DNA from: Metabacillus_B sp050107715 | GTDB taxonomy: Bacteria > Bacillota > Bacilli > Bacillales > Bacillaceae | NCBI RefSeq assembly: GCF_050107715.1 | Contig: NZ_JBNILN010000002.1 | Location: 124,001-188,000 of the forward strand | DNA length: 64,000 nucleotides | Reading direction: 5' to 3' | Shown: piece by piece, positions 8,673 through 16,553 of the stretch | Position numbering within the stretch: position 1 is the stretch's first letter | Layout: each line of letters opens with the position of its first letter | Program-made: the position numbers and the translations under genes | Notes under the pieces: generated by a model | Told to the model about the DNA's origin: nothing | The model's database searches: none | The model's input: only the letters and a program-made list of their open reading frames with translations

Positions 8673-11330
8673 ATGAGCTGGATATCAAAAGTTAAGCAAT
8701 TTCTATTTGGGGAAACAGAGGAGATTGTGGAAGTTGTTGAATATGTAAGAGTGGATGATGATGAGCAGGTGCAGGAAATAAGGCGTGAAAGCAAGCCCGC
8801 TGAGAAAAGTCACCCCCCGGAAAATGTACGTGCTTCCGCTTCTCAATTTGAAACGAAAATCTCGTATCAATATCCGGAAGGTAATTTCCGTTTTCCCGCT
8901 ATTCCTGATGAACGAAGAAGACCGGCAAGGCCGAAGAAAAACAGGCCTGCCTCTGCTGAAAACGCGAATAAAAAAATGATGGATCACAATAAAGCTGAAA
9001 AAGGGAGAAGGACAGTGCCGAAGCCGCCACAGACGGAGCCGACTTATAAACGAAAAGTTGAGCCATTATCGGGCGGGCCGAAGAAGCCATTTCAGCCAAC
9101 GCTGATCCCATCCCCTATCTACGGATTTCAAAATCGGTCAGACATGGAATCTCTACCTTATAAAATGAGAGAAAAATCACTTGCGGAGAGCAGGATGCAG
9201 GAAGAAGAGACGCTTCGGAAACTATCCATGCACAGTTCCTCCTTTTATAAAAAACGGGCTGCTGAAACAGTGCAGAAGCAGACAAAATCGGAAAAAGGCT
9301 CCTTTCTGTCTGACAGCAGCGATATAAACAGCGGCCTGCCCCCTTCCTTCCTAGAAAAGGAAGAGGAGATTTATGAAACAGAAGCAGCTCCGCGTGGTGC
9401 AGAGAATATGCAGGGAGAACATTTTCTGAATCCGGATGCTGAAGCAGCGAATATTCCGGACATAGAAGAAGAGAGACCTCTTGCCCTTTCAGAAAAAGAA
9501 GAGGAAGAAGCACCAAAGATGGTTTTGGAAGAAGTGGAAGAGAATGATGATTTCACATGGGAGGAAGAGACCTCTGCTGAACCAGAGTCTTTTCTGATTT
9601 TTGAAGAAAACACGGCTGAGAAACTGGACCTGCAGCCTTTGCCTGCAGAAGAAACAGAGAATAGCGATGAAAGGGAAACCCAGGATTTCTTAAACGAAGA
9701 TCCGGCTGAAGAGACTCTCTCTTCTGAAGCACACTACTCTGACCCGGCAGCGGAAGAAATTCCGCAGCGGTCTCCTGAGAGCCGTTCAGCTGAAAAAGAC
9801 AGAGCCGGCCGCGAGACTGCAGCGGAAAAGCCTAAATCATCCGTTCCTTTCAATGTCCTCATGCTGAATCGGGATAAAAGCAAAATGAAAGAACGTGTTC
9901 AGGAAGGCTCCTATTATTTCCCGCCATTAAATCTGCTGACAATTCCGCCGCGCGAGGAATCAGCGGATGATGATTGGCTTTACAAACAAAAAGAATTGCT
10001 TGACAGTACGTTAAAGAATTTTAATGTGCGTGCGAAAGTGGTCCATGTAACTCAGGGGCCCTCTGTCACCAGATTTGAGGTACAGCCAGAGCCGGGAGTG
10101 AAAGTGAATAAAATTACGAATCTGTCAGATGATATTAAGCTTAGCCTGTCTGCAAAGGATATCAGGATTGAAGCGCCGATACCCGGGAAAAACGCAATTG
10201 GAATCGAAGTTCCCAACTTAAAAAGCAAAACCGTCAGTCTTAGGGAAATCATCAGGAGCCAGGAATTCAAGAACAATCCATCTCCGCTGACCGTAGCGCT
10301 GGGGCTGGATATATCCGGCCAGCCGATTGTGACTGATTTGAAAAAGATGCCTCATGGTCTCATTGCAGGCGCGACAGGTTCCGGAAAAAGCGTGTGCATC
10401 AACTCTATGCTGATCAGTCTCTTGTATAAAGCCGCCCCCCATGAGGTTAAGATGCTGCTAATCGATCCAAAGATGGTAGAGCTCGCACCTTACAACCGCA
10501 TTCCCCACCTTGTCAGTCCTGTCATTACAGATGCAAAGGCAGCGACAGGGGCTCTGAAATGGGCAGTGGAGGAAATGGAACGGCGGTATGAACTGTTTGC
10601 CCATTCAGGAGTGCGTGACATAAACCGGTTCAATGAACTTGTTAAAACCCATCAGCGCGGTGAACACTTGCCCTACCTCGTTATCGTTATTGATGAGCTT
10701 GCAGATTTAATGATGGTAGCTCCGGGTGAGGTGGAGGAAGCCATCTGCCGGATTGCCCAAAAAGCCCGGGCATGCGGCATTCATCTGATTGTAGCGACTC
10801 AAAGGCCATCCGTTGATGTCATCACAGGGTTAATAAAAGCAAATATCCCAACAAGAATTGCATTCTCCGTATCCTCGCAGGTTGATTCAAGAACCATCCT
10901 GGATGCAGGAGGCGCCGAAAAGCTTCTCGGCAGAGGCGATATGCTCTTTTTGGAAAACGGAACCTCTAAGCATTTAAGGGTTCAGGGAAACTTTGTTTCA
11001 GATGACGAGATGGAGCAGGTCGTTGCCCATGTTAAGAAGCAAATGGAGCCTGTATATTTGTTTAATCAGGAAGAATTCCTGAAAAAATCATCCCTCCAAA
11101 CCGAAGAAGATGATCTGTTTTTAGAAGCCTGCGAGTTTGTTGTTACCCAAAACGGGGCATCGGCCTCAAGTCTTCAGCGCAGATTCAGAATCGGATATAA
11201 TCGGGCTGCACGTCTCATTGATTTGATGGAAGATCAGGGCATTATTTCGGAGGCTAAAGGAAGCCGTCCCCGGGATATCCTGATTTCCGAGGATGAACTA
11301 TTGTCCATTCAGGAAAGCAATCTTATTTAA
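8673..11330 (+). CDS. sftA: DNA translocase SftA (YtpS), soluble FtsK/SpoIIIE family
   Basis: About 885 residues. SftA is the septum-associated FtsK-type ATPase that helps clear chromosomal DNA from the closing division septum. Residues roughly 30-430 are a long, low-complexity acidic linker rich in glutamate, as expected for a protein tethered to the divisome rather than by membrane helices; no transmembrane segments are present. The motor follows: Walker A GATGSGKS near 566-573, Walker B with D674 in VIVIDELADLMM, and a C-terminal winged-helix gamma domain (about 820-885) for reading DNA orientation sequences. ATG 8673 begins MSWISK like the family; GTG 8661 is a weaker alternative. SftA is an early division protein in B. 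subtilis, and ezrA lies 38 kb downstream. Confidence 0.95.
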   Translation: MSWISKVKQFLFGETEEIVEVVEYVRVDDDEQVQEIRRESKPAEKSHPPENVRASASQFETKISYQYPEGNFRFPAIPDERRRPARPKKNRPASAENANKKMMDHNKAEKGRRTVPKPPQTEPTYKRKVEPLSGGPKKPFQPTLIPSPIYGFQNRSDMESLPYKMREKSLAESRMQEEETLRKLSMHSSSFYKKRAAETVQKQTKSEKGSFLSDSSDINSGLPPSFLEKEEEIYETEAAPRGAENMQGEHFLNPDAEAANIPDIEEERPLALSEKEEEEAPKMVLEEVEENDDFTWEEETSAEPESFLIFEENTAEKLDLQPLPAEETENSDERETQDFLNEDPAEETLSSEAHYSDPAAEEIPQRSPESRSAEKDRAGRETAAEKPKSSVPFNVLMLNRDKSKMKERVQEGSYYFPPLNLLTIPPREESADDDWLYKQKELLDSTLKNFNVRAKVVHVTQGPSVTRFEVQPEPGVKVNKITNLSDDIKLSLSAKDIRIEAPIPGKNAIGIEVPNLKSKTVSLREIIRSQEFKNNPSPLTVALGLDISGQPIVTDLKKMPHGLIAGATGSGKSVCINSMLISLLYKAAPHEVKMLLIDPKMVELAPYNRIPHLVSPVITDAKAATGALKWAVEEMERRYELFAHSGVRDINRFNELVKTHQRGEHLPYLVIVIDELADLMMVAPGEVEEAICRIAQKARACGIHLIVATQRPSVDVITGLIKANIPTRIAFSVSSQVDSRTILDAGGAEKLLGRGDMLFLENGTSKHLRVQGNFVSDDEMEQVVAHVKKQMEPVYLFNQEEFLKKSSLQTEEDDLFLEACEFVVTQNGASASSLQRRFRIGYNRAARLIDLMEDQGIISEAKGSRPRDILISEDELLSIQESNLI

Positions 11331-11381
11331 GACGCATTTTCTTAAGTACCTGAAAAGCTGGATGGTTCCTTCTAAGGCAAA

Positions 11382-11410
11382 TTGACACGTAATGAAAAGA
11401 GGCTTATAGT
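11382..11410 (+). promoter_or_regulatory. SigA promoter for murC
   Basis: A consensus -35 TTGACA (11382-11387), 17-base spacer and TATAGT (11405-11410). The predicted transcript has a leader of about 155 bases before murC. Confidence 0.8.
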
Positions 11411-11416
11411 AGGGAA

Positions 11417-11490
11417 GTCTGCAGCTTGCAGACAAGAGCAGCGAAAAACCAAAATGCTCCTTCTTCACCCGAAAATCGGCGGTGGAGCTC
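11417..11490 (+). promoter_or_regulatory. Hairpin-rich 5' leader of murC
   Basis: Three consecutive inverted repeats lie just downstream of the promoter: GTCTGC/GCAGAC (11417-11433), GAGCA/TGCTC (11436-11459) and CACC-CGA/TCG-GGTG (11466-11484). No T-run follows. I match it to no known riboswitch class. Confidence 0.35.
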
Positions 11491-11573
11491 AAGGGTCGCA
11501 AAATTTAGATAAACGTCATATACTGTGAAAAGCGAAGATATTTAACAGATAGACGTTGCTGGAGGTTCAATTT

Positions 11574-12872
11574 ATGACTGTATATCATTTTGTTGGAATT
11601 AAAGGAACAGGAATGAGTGCTTTGGCACAGATTCTCCATGATATGGGGTACAAGGTTCAGGGTTCCGATATCGACAAAACGATTTTTACCCAAAAAGCCC
11701 TTGAGGACAGGGGGATTCAGCTCCTTCCTTTTGATAAAGAAAATATACAGCCAGGGCTGACGATCATTGCAGGAAATGCATTTCCTGATACACACACGGA
11801 AATTGCAGAGGCTATGAGCAAAGACCTTCCTGTCATCCGCTACCATCGTTTTCTTGGTGAATTTATGAACCGGTATACAAGTGTGGGAATTACGGGCGTG
11901 CATGGCAAAACATCCACAACCGGCCTCCTTTCCCATGTTATCCAGGGAGCGGAACCAACTTCTTTCCTGATCGGCGACGGGACCGGTAAAGGGCTTCCTG
12001 ACAGCAAGTATTTTATCTTTGAAGCATGTGAATACCGCAGGCACTTTCTCTCGTACTATCCCGATTATGCAATAATGACAAACATAGACTTTGACCATCC
12101 TGACTATTTTACGAACATTGAAGATGTCTTTGATGCCTTTCAAAATATGGCTCTTCAGGTTAGGAAAGGCATTATCGCCTGCGGAGACGACGAACATTTG
12201 CAGCAGATTCAGGCGAAAGTCCCTGTCGTATACTACGGATTCGGAGAGCAAAATGATTTTCAGGCAAGAAATGTTGTGAAAAGCACAGATGGAACAAGCT
12301 TTGATGTATTTGTAAGAAATACGTTTTACAGCTCATTTAAAATTACCGGATTTGGCGACCACAGTGTATTAAACGCGCTTTCCGTTATCGCTATTTGCCA
12401 CTATGAAGAAGTGGACACCGAAATTATTCAGGAGCGTTTGCTTACATTCGGAGGGGTGAAACGCCGGTTTAACGAAAAACGTGCAGGCAGCCAGGTCCTG
12501 ATTGATGACTACGCCCATCATCCGACAGAAATCAAAGTAACCATTGAGGCGGCGAGGCAGAAATTCCCCGATCGCGAAGTCGTAGCAGTATTTCAGCCCC
12601 ATACGTTTACCCGTACACAATCCTTTATGGAGGAATTTGCGGAAAGTCTGAAAAAAGCAGACTACGTTTACCTATGTGATATTTTTGGCTCTGCCAGGGA
12701 AAATGCGGGTAAGCTGAGCATCAATGATTTAATCGAAAAAATCGATCATTCTTCCTTAATTCAAGAGGACGAGATGGACGTTTTGAAAAAACATGAAAAC
12801 GGAGTTCTTGTCTTTATGGGAGCAGGGGATATTCAAAAGTATCAGCGCGCCTACGAGAACGTCCTTCTATAA
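11574..12872 (+). CDS. murC: UDP-N-acetylmuramate--L-alanine ligase MurC
   Basis: 432 residues, the length of B. subtilis MurC. It adds L-alanine to UDP-MurNAc with ATP, the first step of the peptidoglycan stem peptide, in the cytosol. The N-terminal UDP-binding motif HFVGIKGTGMSAL is at residues 5-17. The Mur ligase P-loop GVHGKTSTTG starts at 108. The central metal and substrate region has NIDFDHPDYF, and the C-terminal domain has DDYAHHPTEI. The ATG follows GGAGG. It has its own promoter, leader and a strong terminator, so it is monocistronic. Confidence 0.97.
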   Translation: MTVYHFVGIKGTGMSALAQILHDMGYKVQGSDIDKTIFTQKALEDRGIQLLPFDKENIQPGLTIIAGNAFPDTHTEIAEAMSKDLPVIRYHRFLGEFMNRYTSVGITGVHGKTSTTGLLSHVIQGAEPTSFLIGDGTGKGLPDSKYFIFEACEYRRHFLSYYPDYAIMTNIDFDHPDYFTNIEDVFDAFQNMALQVRKGIIACGDDEHLQQIQAKVPVVYYGFGEQNDFQARNVVKSTDGTSFDVFVRNTFYSSFKITGFGDHSVLNALSVIAICHYEEVDTEIIQERLLTFGGVKRRFNEKRAGSQVLIDDYAHHPTEIKVTIEAARQKFPDREVVAVFQPHTFTRTQSFMEEFAESLKKADYVYLCDIFGSARENAGKLSINDLIEKIDHSSLIQEDEMDVLKKHENGVLVFMGAGDIQKYQRAYENVLL

Positions 12873-12874
12873 AG

Positions 12875-12914
12875 AAAAAATCCGCACCCCGTTTAAGGAG
12901 TGCGGATTTTTTTC
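12875..12914 (+). terminator. Terminator after murC
   Basis: The arms AAAAAATCCGCAC and GTGCGGATTTTTTT form a symmetric stem that could act from both sides. Confidence 0.9.
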
Positions 12915-13046
12915 TTCTTTAAACCTGGCTGCTGATTTCCCGGGCAATCAACAGCTGCTGATCATCAGCAATCTGCTCGTACCCCGGTCCATTTTACATT
13001 GCCGCAGTACTCAGCAGAATTCATTCCTTCGTTTGCCCTTTCGTTC

Positions 13047-14165
13047 TTATTTCAGGTTTTCCGGATTCAGTCCTTCAAGTTCCGGAATAACAAACCGGCC
13101 GTCTTTACGGATCAGCACATCGTCAAAATAAATTTCCCCTCCGCCGTATTCTGGACGCTGGATCATGACCATATCCCAGTGTACGGTTGAGTGGTTGCCG
13201 TTGTAGGCGTCATCGTAGCATTGACCAGGAGTAAAGTGGAAGCTCCCGTCAATTTTCTCATCAAAAAGGATGTCTCCCATAGGATGAAGGATGTAAGGAT
13301 TAACTCCAATCGCGAACTCGCCTATGTACCTCGCTCCTTCATCAGTATCAAAAATCTGATTGATTTTTTCAGAGTCATTTGCAGAAGCATCTGCTATTTT
13401 TCCATCCTTAAATGTAAGCTTGACATTCTCAAACGTAAATCCATTATAAGGGGAAGGTGTATTAAAGGATATCGTTCCATTTACAGAATCCTTAACAGGC
13501 GCTGAATAAACTTCTCCGTCCGGAATATTTAGATGCCCTGCACATTTAACAGCCGGAATGTCTTTAATGGAAAAGGCAAGATCTGTACCAGGTCCCTTCA
13601 AACGGACTTGGTCGGTTTTATTCATCAGCTGTTCAAGAGCATCCATTGCTTTGTCCATTTTGCTGTAATCCAGGTTGCATACATCAAAATAGAAGTCCTC
13701 AAAAGCTTCTGAGCTCATTTTTGCGAGCTGAGCCATGGATGCTGTCGGATACCTTAGAACGACCCATTTTGTTTTGGGCACGCGGATCTCGTTATGTACT
13801 TTCCTGCCGATTGTCCGGCTCGATATTTTCATGCTGCCATCAGGTACATCTGAGTGTTCGTTTATATTGTTTCCGGAACGAAGACCTATATAGGCATCCA
13901 TATCTTTCATAACGTTTGCCTCATATTCTGCTATTTTTTCATAGTGCTCCTCCGTTGCGCCAAGCAGCAGTGACCGGTCCACCTGCTGGTCCTTCAGAAG
14001 AACGAAAGGAAAACCGCCGGCTTTGTAGGCCTCTTGAACAAGGGCAGTTACAAGCTCTCTTTGCAAACCGAAATTTTCAATCAGCACTTTCTCGCCTTTT
14101 TGAAGCCTTACAGAATAATTGATTAAATTATGAGCCAGAGTATTAATTCGCGGATCTTTCATCAT
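13047..14165 (-). CDS. M29-family metallo-aminopeptidase (AmpS-like)
   Basis: 372 residues. A dimetal aminopeptidase of family M29 (thermophilic aminopeptidase T/AmpS). Metal-ligand positions are visible in order: the glutamate in ARYIGEFAIG, the histidine in YILHPMGD, the FDEKIDGSFHF segment, and the pair in STVHWDMV near residues 328-335. It ends in IPELEGLNPENLK, typical of this subfamily. B. subtilis AmpS is somewhat longer, so orthology is uncertain. The start is an ATG-ATG pair after GGGGGTT. It lies convergent to murC and divergent from ytxG. Confidence 0.88.
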   Translation of the reverse strand: MMKDPRINTLAHNLINYSVRLQKGEKVLIENFGLQRELVTALVQEAYKAGGFPFVLLKDQQVDRSLLLGATEEHYEKIAEYEANVMKDMDAYIGLRSGNNINEHSDVPDGSMKISSRTIGRKVHNEIRVPKTKWVVLRYPTASMAQLAKMSSEAFEDFYFDVCNLDYSKMDKAMDALEQLMNKTDQVRLKGPGTDLAFSIKDIPAVKCAGHLNIPDGEVYSAPVKDSVNGTISFNTPSPYNGFTFENVKLTFKDGKIADASANDSEKINQIFDTDEGARYIGEFAIGVNPYILHPMGDILFDEKIDGSFHFTPGQCYDDAYNGNHSTVHWDMVMIQRPEYGGGEIYFDDVLIRKDGRFVIPELEGLNPENLK

Positions 14166-14269
14166 TTTAACCCCCAGTTATGTATTCTTCTTTATTTTAC
14201 CCTAAAAGAGAGAAAAACAGAATTTTTTGTCATTTATCCGGCAAAACATGAAAATTTTTTTAGAAGAAA

Positions 14270-14294
14270 AGGAATTGCGCTATGTGTGTAGAAT
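14270..14294 (+). promoter_or_regulatory. Probable SigH promoter for ytxG
   Basis: AGGAATT (14270-14276), 11 bases, then GTAGAAT (14288-14294), a close match to the Bacillus SigH consensus (AGGAWWW and RNNGAAT). The B. subtilis ytxGHJ operon is known to be under SigH and SigB. Confidence 0.7.
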
Positions 14295-14318
14295 TGGCTA
14301 ATAGGACGTCTGTTAAAT

Positions 14319-14343
14319 GTTTATAATGTCATGTGAGGGGTAA
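14319..14343 (+). promoter_or_regulatory. Probable SigB promoter for ytxG
   Basis: GTTTAT (14319-14324), a 13-base spacer and GGGTAA (14338-14343), matching the general-stress SigB consensus GTTTAA and GGGTAW. It lies 25 bases downstream of the SigH site. Confidence 0.75.
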
Positions 14344-14375
14344 AAGGTAATTAAATTCATGGGAGGTGCCCGATC

Positions 14376-14819
14376 GTGGAAATCATCTTGTATTTAAGCA
14401 TCGCATTAATCGCAATTGCCTTTACAGTATTAGTAGTATTTGTATCCAAAACATTAAAATCCGTACAGGCAACGCTGGATAACGTAGCAGGGACTATGTC
14501 AGGGCTGGAGAAGCAAGTTCAGGGAATCACAACAGAAACGACAGAACTCCTACATAAAACCAATTTACTCGCAGATGACATTCAGCAGAAATCTGAGAAA
14601 CTGAACACTGTCGTAAATGCTGTGCAGGGCGTAGGCCAGTCCATCCAGCAGCTAAACCGCTCAGTAAGCAATGTTTCCACTTCGGTTACAAACGGTTTGG
14701 ATAACAACAAAGAACAGATTTCTCAAGTGGTTCAGTGGAGCAACACGGCCATGGATATCTGGCAAAGATGGAAAGTTAAAAAAGAGCAGACAAAAGCTGC
14801 TAAATCCACTATGCACTAG
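14376..14819 (+). CDS. ytxG: YtxG, DUF948 general-stress protein
   Basis: 147 residues. One N-terminal transmembrane helix (about residues 2-24) is followed by a long coiled-coil-like region rich in N, Q, S and T, the DUF948 pattern. The protein is probably membrane-tethered with a rod-like cytosolic or surface domain; its molecular role is unknown. It starts with GTG after GGGAGG. Tandem SigH and SigB promoters upstream suggest induction at the transition to stationary phase and under general stress. ytxH follows and is probably co-transcribed. Confidence 0.88.
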   Translation: MEIILYLSIALIAIAFTVLVVFVSKTLKSVQATLDNVAGTMSGLEKQVQGITTETTELLHKTNLLADDIQQKSEKLNTVVNAVQGVGQSIQQLNRSVSNVSTSVTNGLDNNKEQISQVVQWSNTAMDIWQRWKVKKEQTKAAKSTMH

Positions 14820-14934
14820 GCTATATTAAAGCAAACCAGTGCCACGCATTAAAAAGAAGGCTTTAAAGACGTGCCGGCGAAATCAAGCATACTGGCATAG
14901 TAAGCAGAGTGAACCATTACGGGGAGGAATCAGG

Positions 14935-15390
14935 ATGAGCAAAGATGGGATTAACAGTAAGGATTTTATTATCGGTTCTTTAATTGGCGGAATCATTGGA
15001 GCTTCAGCAGCCCTTTTGCTTGCTCCTAAGTCCGGTAAGGATTTGAGAACAGACATAGGAAGCCAGGCCAACATGGTGGCAGAAAAAACCAATAAAATTA
15101 AAACGGATGCACTGGAGAAAAGCTCCGAATGGACAAATAAAGCGAAAGAAAAAACAACGACGCTGTCCCAATCTGTCGGCAGCCAGACTTCTCAGCTCAT
15201 GAGCAAAGTAAAGGATATTCGAGGCGGCCAGAAAAATACGGAACAGGACCCGGTAGAAGCAGAAGTGTCTGCTATTGATGAACTGGCTGAAGAAGCCGCT
15301 GCATCCTCCCGTTCCGCTGCTTTTGAATCACAGGAAAAAGTGATTCAAGAGGCAAGTGAGCTATCCGATAAATCATCAGCTCCACGCTGA
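14935..15390 (+). CDS. ytxH: YtxH general-stress protein
   Basis: 151 residues. The N-terminal segment DFIIGSLIGGIIGASAALLLAPKSGKDLR is characteristic of YtxH: a glycine-rich hydrophobic helix (about 10-29), then a basic patch. The rest is helical and charged, ending in an acidic alanine/serine-rich tail. It likely sits at the membrane. I place the start at 14935 because GGGGAGG precedes it; an in-frame upstream start gives an unrelated basic lead of 32 residues. Confidence 0.88.
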   Translation: MSKDGINSKDFIIGSLIGGIIGASAALLLAPKSGKDLRTDIGSQANMVAEKTNKIKTDALEKSSEWTNKAKEKTTTLSQSVGSQTSQLMSKVKDIRGGQKNTEQDPVEAEVSAIDELAEEAAASSRSAAFESQEKVIQEASELSDKSSAPR

Positions 15391-15433
15391 TCGAGTCAGA
15401 ATCCCTGGCAATACCTATTCAAACATGTAAAAA

Positions 15434-15462
15434 TGGCAGAAAGAGCTTCTGCCGTTTTTTTT
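15434..15462 (+). terminator. Terminator between ytxH and ytxJ
   Basis: GGCAGAA pairs with TTCTGCC and is followed by eight T residues. It would reduce read-through into ytxJ. Confidence 0.75.
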
Positions 15463-15508
15463 ATAGGAAGAATCAGCAATCAGCCCGTATGAAAAGGAGA
15501 GAATTTTT

Positions 15509-15850
15509 ATGAAGGAACAGATTACTGAAATTAATGAGTTTGAAGAGCTTCTGCAAAATCATCATCGCTTTCTGTTTATCAAGCATAGCCTTACATGCCC
15601 CATCAGCAAGGAGGCGTTCAAGCAGTTTTCAAATTTTTCTTCGTCCCAGGAGGACATTGAAACATTTTATCTGCATGTTCAAGAGTCCCGCGAGCTATCT
15701 GCGTATATAGCGGATAAATTTGAAGTGAAGCACGAATCACCCCAGGCTCTCCTGATAGAAAACGGGAAGGCTGTATGGAATGCATCCCATTGGAAGATCA
15801 CAGCTGATTCTCTGAGTAAAGCGACGGCTGAACAGATAAGAAATTCATGA
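15509..15850 (+). CDS. ytxJ: Monothiol bacilliredoxin BrxC (YtxJ)
   Basis: 113 residues with a thioredoxin-like fold. A single active-site cysteine, C30, lies in the TCPIS motif, so it is a monothiol enzyme. The family removes bacillithiol from S-bacillithiolated proteins after oxidative stress in Firmicutes. A good AAAGGAGAG site precedes the ATG. It belongs to the ytxGHJ group, but a strong terminator separates it from ytxH, so it may rely on read-through or its own promoter. Confidence 0.9.
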   Translation: MKEQITEINEFEELLQNHHRFLFIKHSLTCPISKEAFKQFSNFSSSQEDIETFYLHVQESRELSAYIADKFEVKHESPQALLIENGKAVWNASHWKITADSLSKATAEQIRNS

Positions 15851-15880
15851 CGATGAAGGGTTGTATAAAAAGAAGGCTTT

Positions 15881-15955
15881 GTTAATGGATGATGTTGATT
15901 TATTACCACCCGCCCTTGGATAAGCGAATGCCTGCTAACTGCAATCAACAGCCGG
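15881..15955. repeat. Shortened copy of the long inverted-repeat element
   Basis: It shares the GCTTTGTTAA lead, the GTTGATTT and AATCAACAGC arms, and an internal CCGCCC...GGATAAGCGAA...GCCTGC run with the complete copy at 23924-24057. The middle is missing. Confidence 0.65.
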
Positions 15956-15988
15956 GTTCAGCAGAGCTAGAAAGAAAAATGTAATACG

Positions 15989-16018
15989 AAAACTCCCGCA
16001 ATTCCGGGAGTTTTCTTT
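15989..16018 (+). terminator. Terminator after ytxJ
   Basis: The arms AAAACTCCCG and CGGGAGTTTT surround a six-base loop. It is symmetric and could also stop the facing 52-residue gene. Confidence 0.85.
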
Positions 16019-16104
16019 GTACAAAGCGTTCAACCTAAAAATCAGCTAGATCAAACTAATTTAAAACAAACTTCCTGGCTGTCCGTCAGTTTCTTTTGTG
16101 TTTA

Positions 16105-16263
16105 TTATTCATCCGGCAAGCTTTCCTTTTTCCTGATCATATATCCACTGATCAGGCCGAAGATATACATAAAAAGAAAGTTTGTTTCGAAATCTTTTGT
16201 GAACAAACCCCAAATAAGCCATCCCGTTAGAATACCTAATATGGCATAAACGATTCCTCTCAT
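16105..16263 (-). CDS. Small membrane peptide, 52 residues, unknown function
   Basis: Starts at ATG 16263 behind GAAGGAGTGATC, a near-consensus ribosome-binding site, and ends in tandem TAA stops. The first helix (about residues 4-21) is hydrophobic with two tryptophans. A short charged turn (TKDFET) leads to a second hydrophobic helix (about 29-43), and the tail MIRKKESLPDE is charged. It therefore looks like a two-helix hairpin in the membrane. I do not recognise the family. It lies between ytxJ and aroA on the opposite strand. Confidence 0.7.
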   Translation of the reverse strand: MRGIVYAILGILTGWLIWGLFTKDFETNFLFMYIFGLISGYMIRKKESLPDE

Positions 16264-16444
16264 TTGATCACTCCTTCAGATCCTCTGAATATTTTACCAT
16301 ATTTTCAACTGTTATCCTGTAAAATTGTGCTGGCTGAGAACGAACAGGCTTTAGGAATGCGTTTCAACGAAAGACACAGGAGACTAGTTTTCAGCATAAA
16401 ATACTTTAGTGCTTAAAAGCGTTTAAATAATAAAGAATTTTTTC

Positions 16445-16473
16445 GTGACATGGAAAGTAAAGTTGTTTATAAT
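16445..16473 (+). promoter_or_regulatory. SigA promoter for aroA
   Basis: GTGACA (16445-16450), a 17-base spacer and a perfect TATAAT (16468-16473). Confidence 0.75.
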
Positions 16474-16553
16474 AAACACTAATCAGAAACGCGGGCGTGA
16501 ACATAGCGATTCATAACTTGCGTAATAGATAGAACAGTGAAAGGATGAGAGAG

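Noticed and set aside
11505..12251. A 248-codon open frame antisense to murC
   Set aside because: Shadow of murC codon usage; composition rich in cysteine and histidine is unlike a real protein and no start signal is present.
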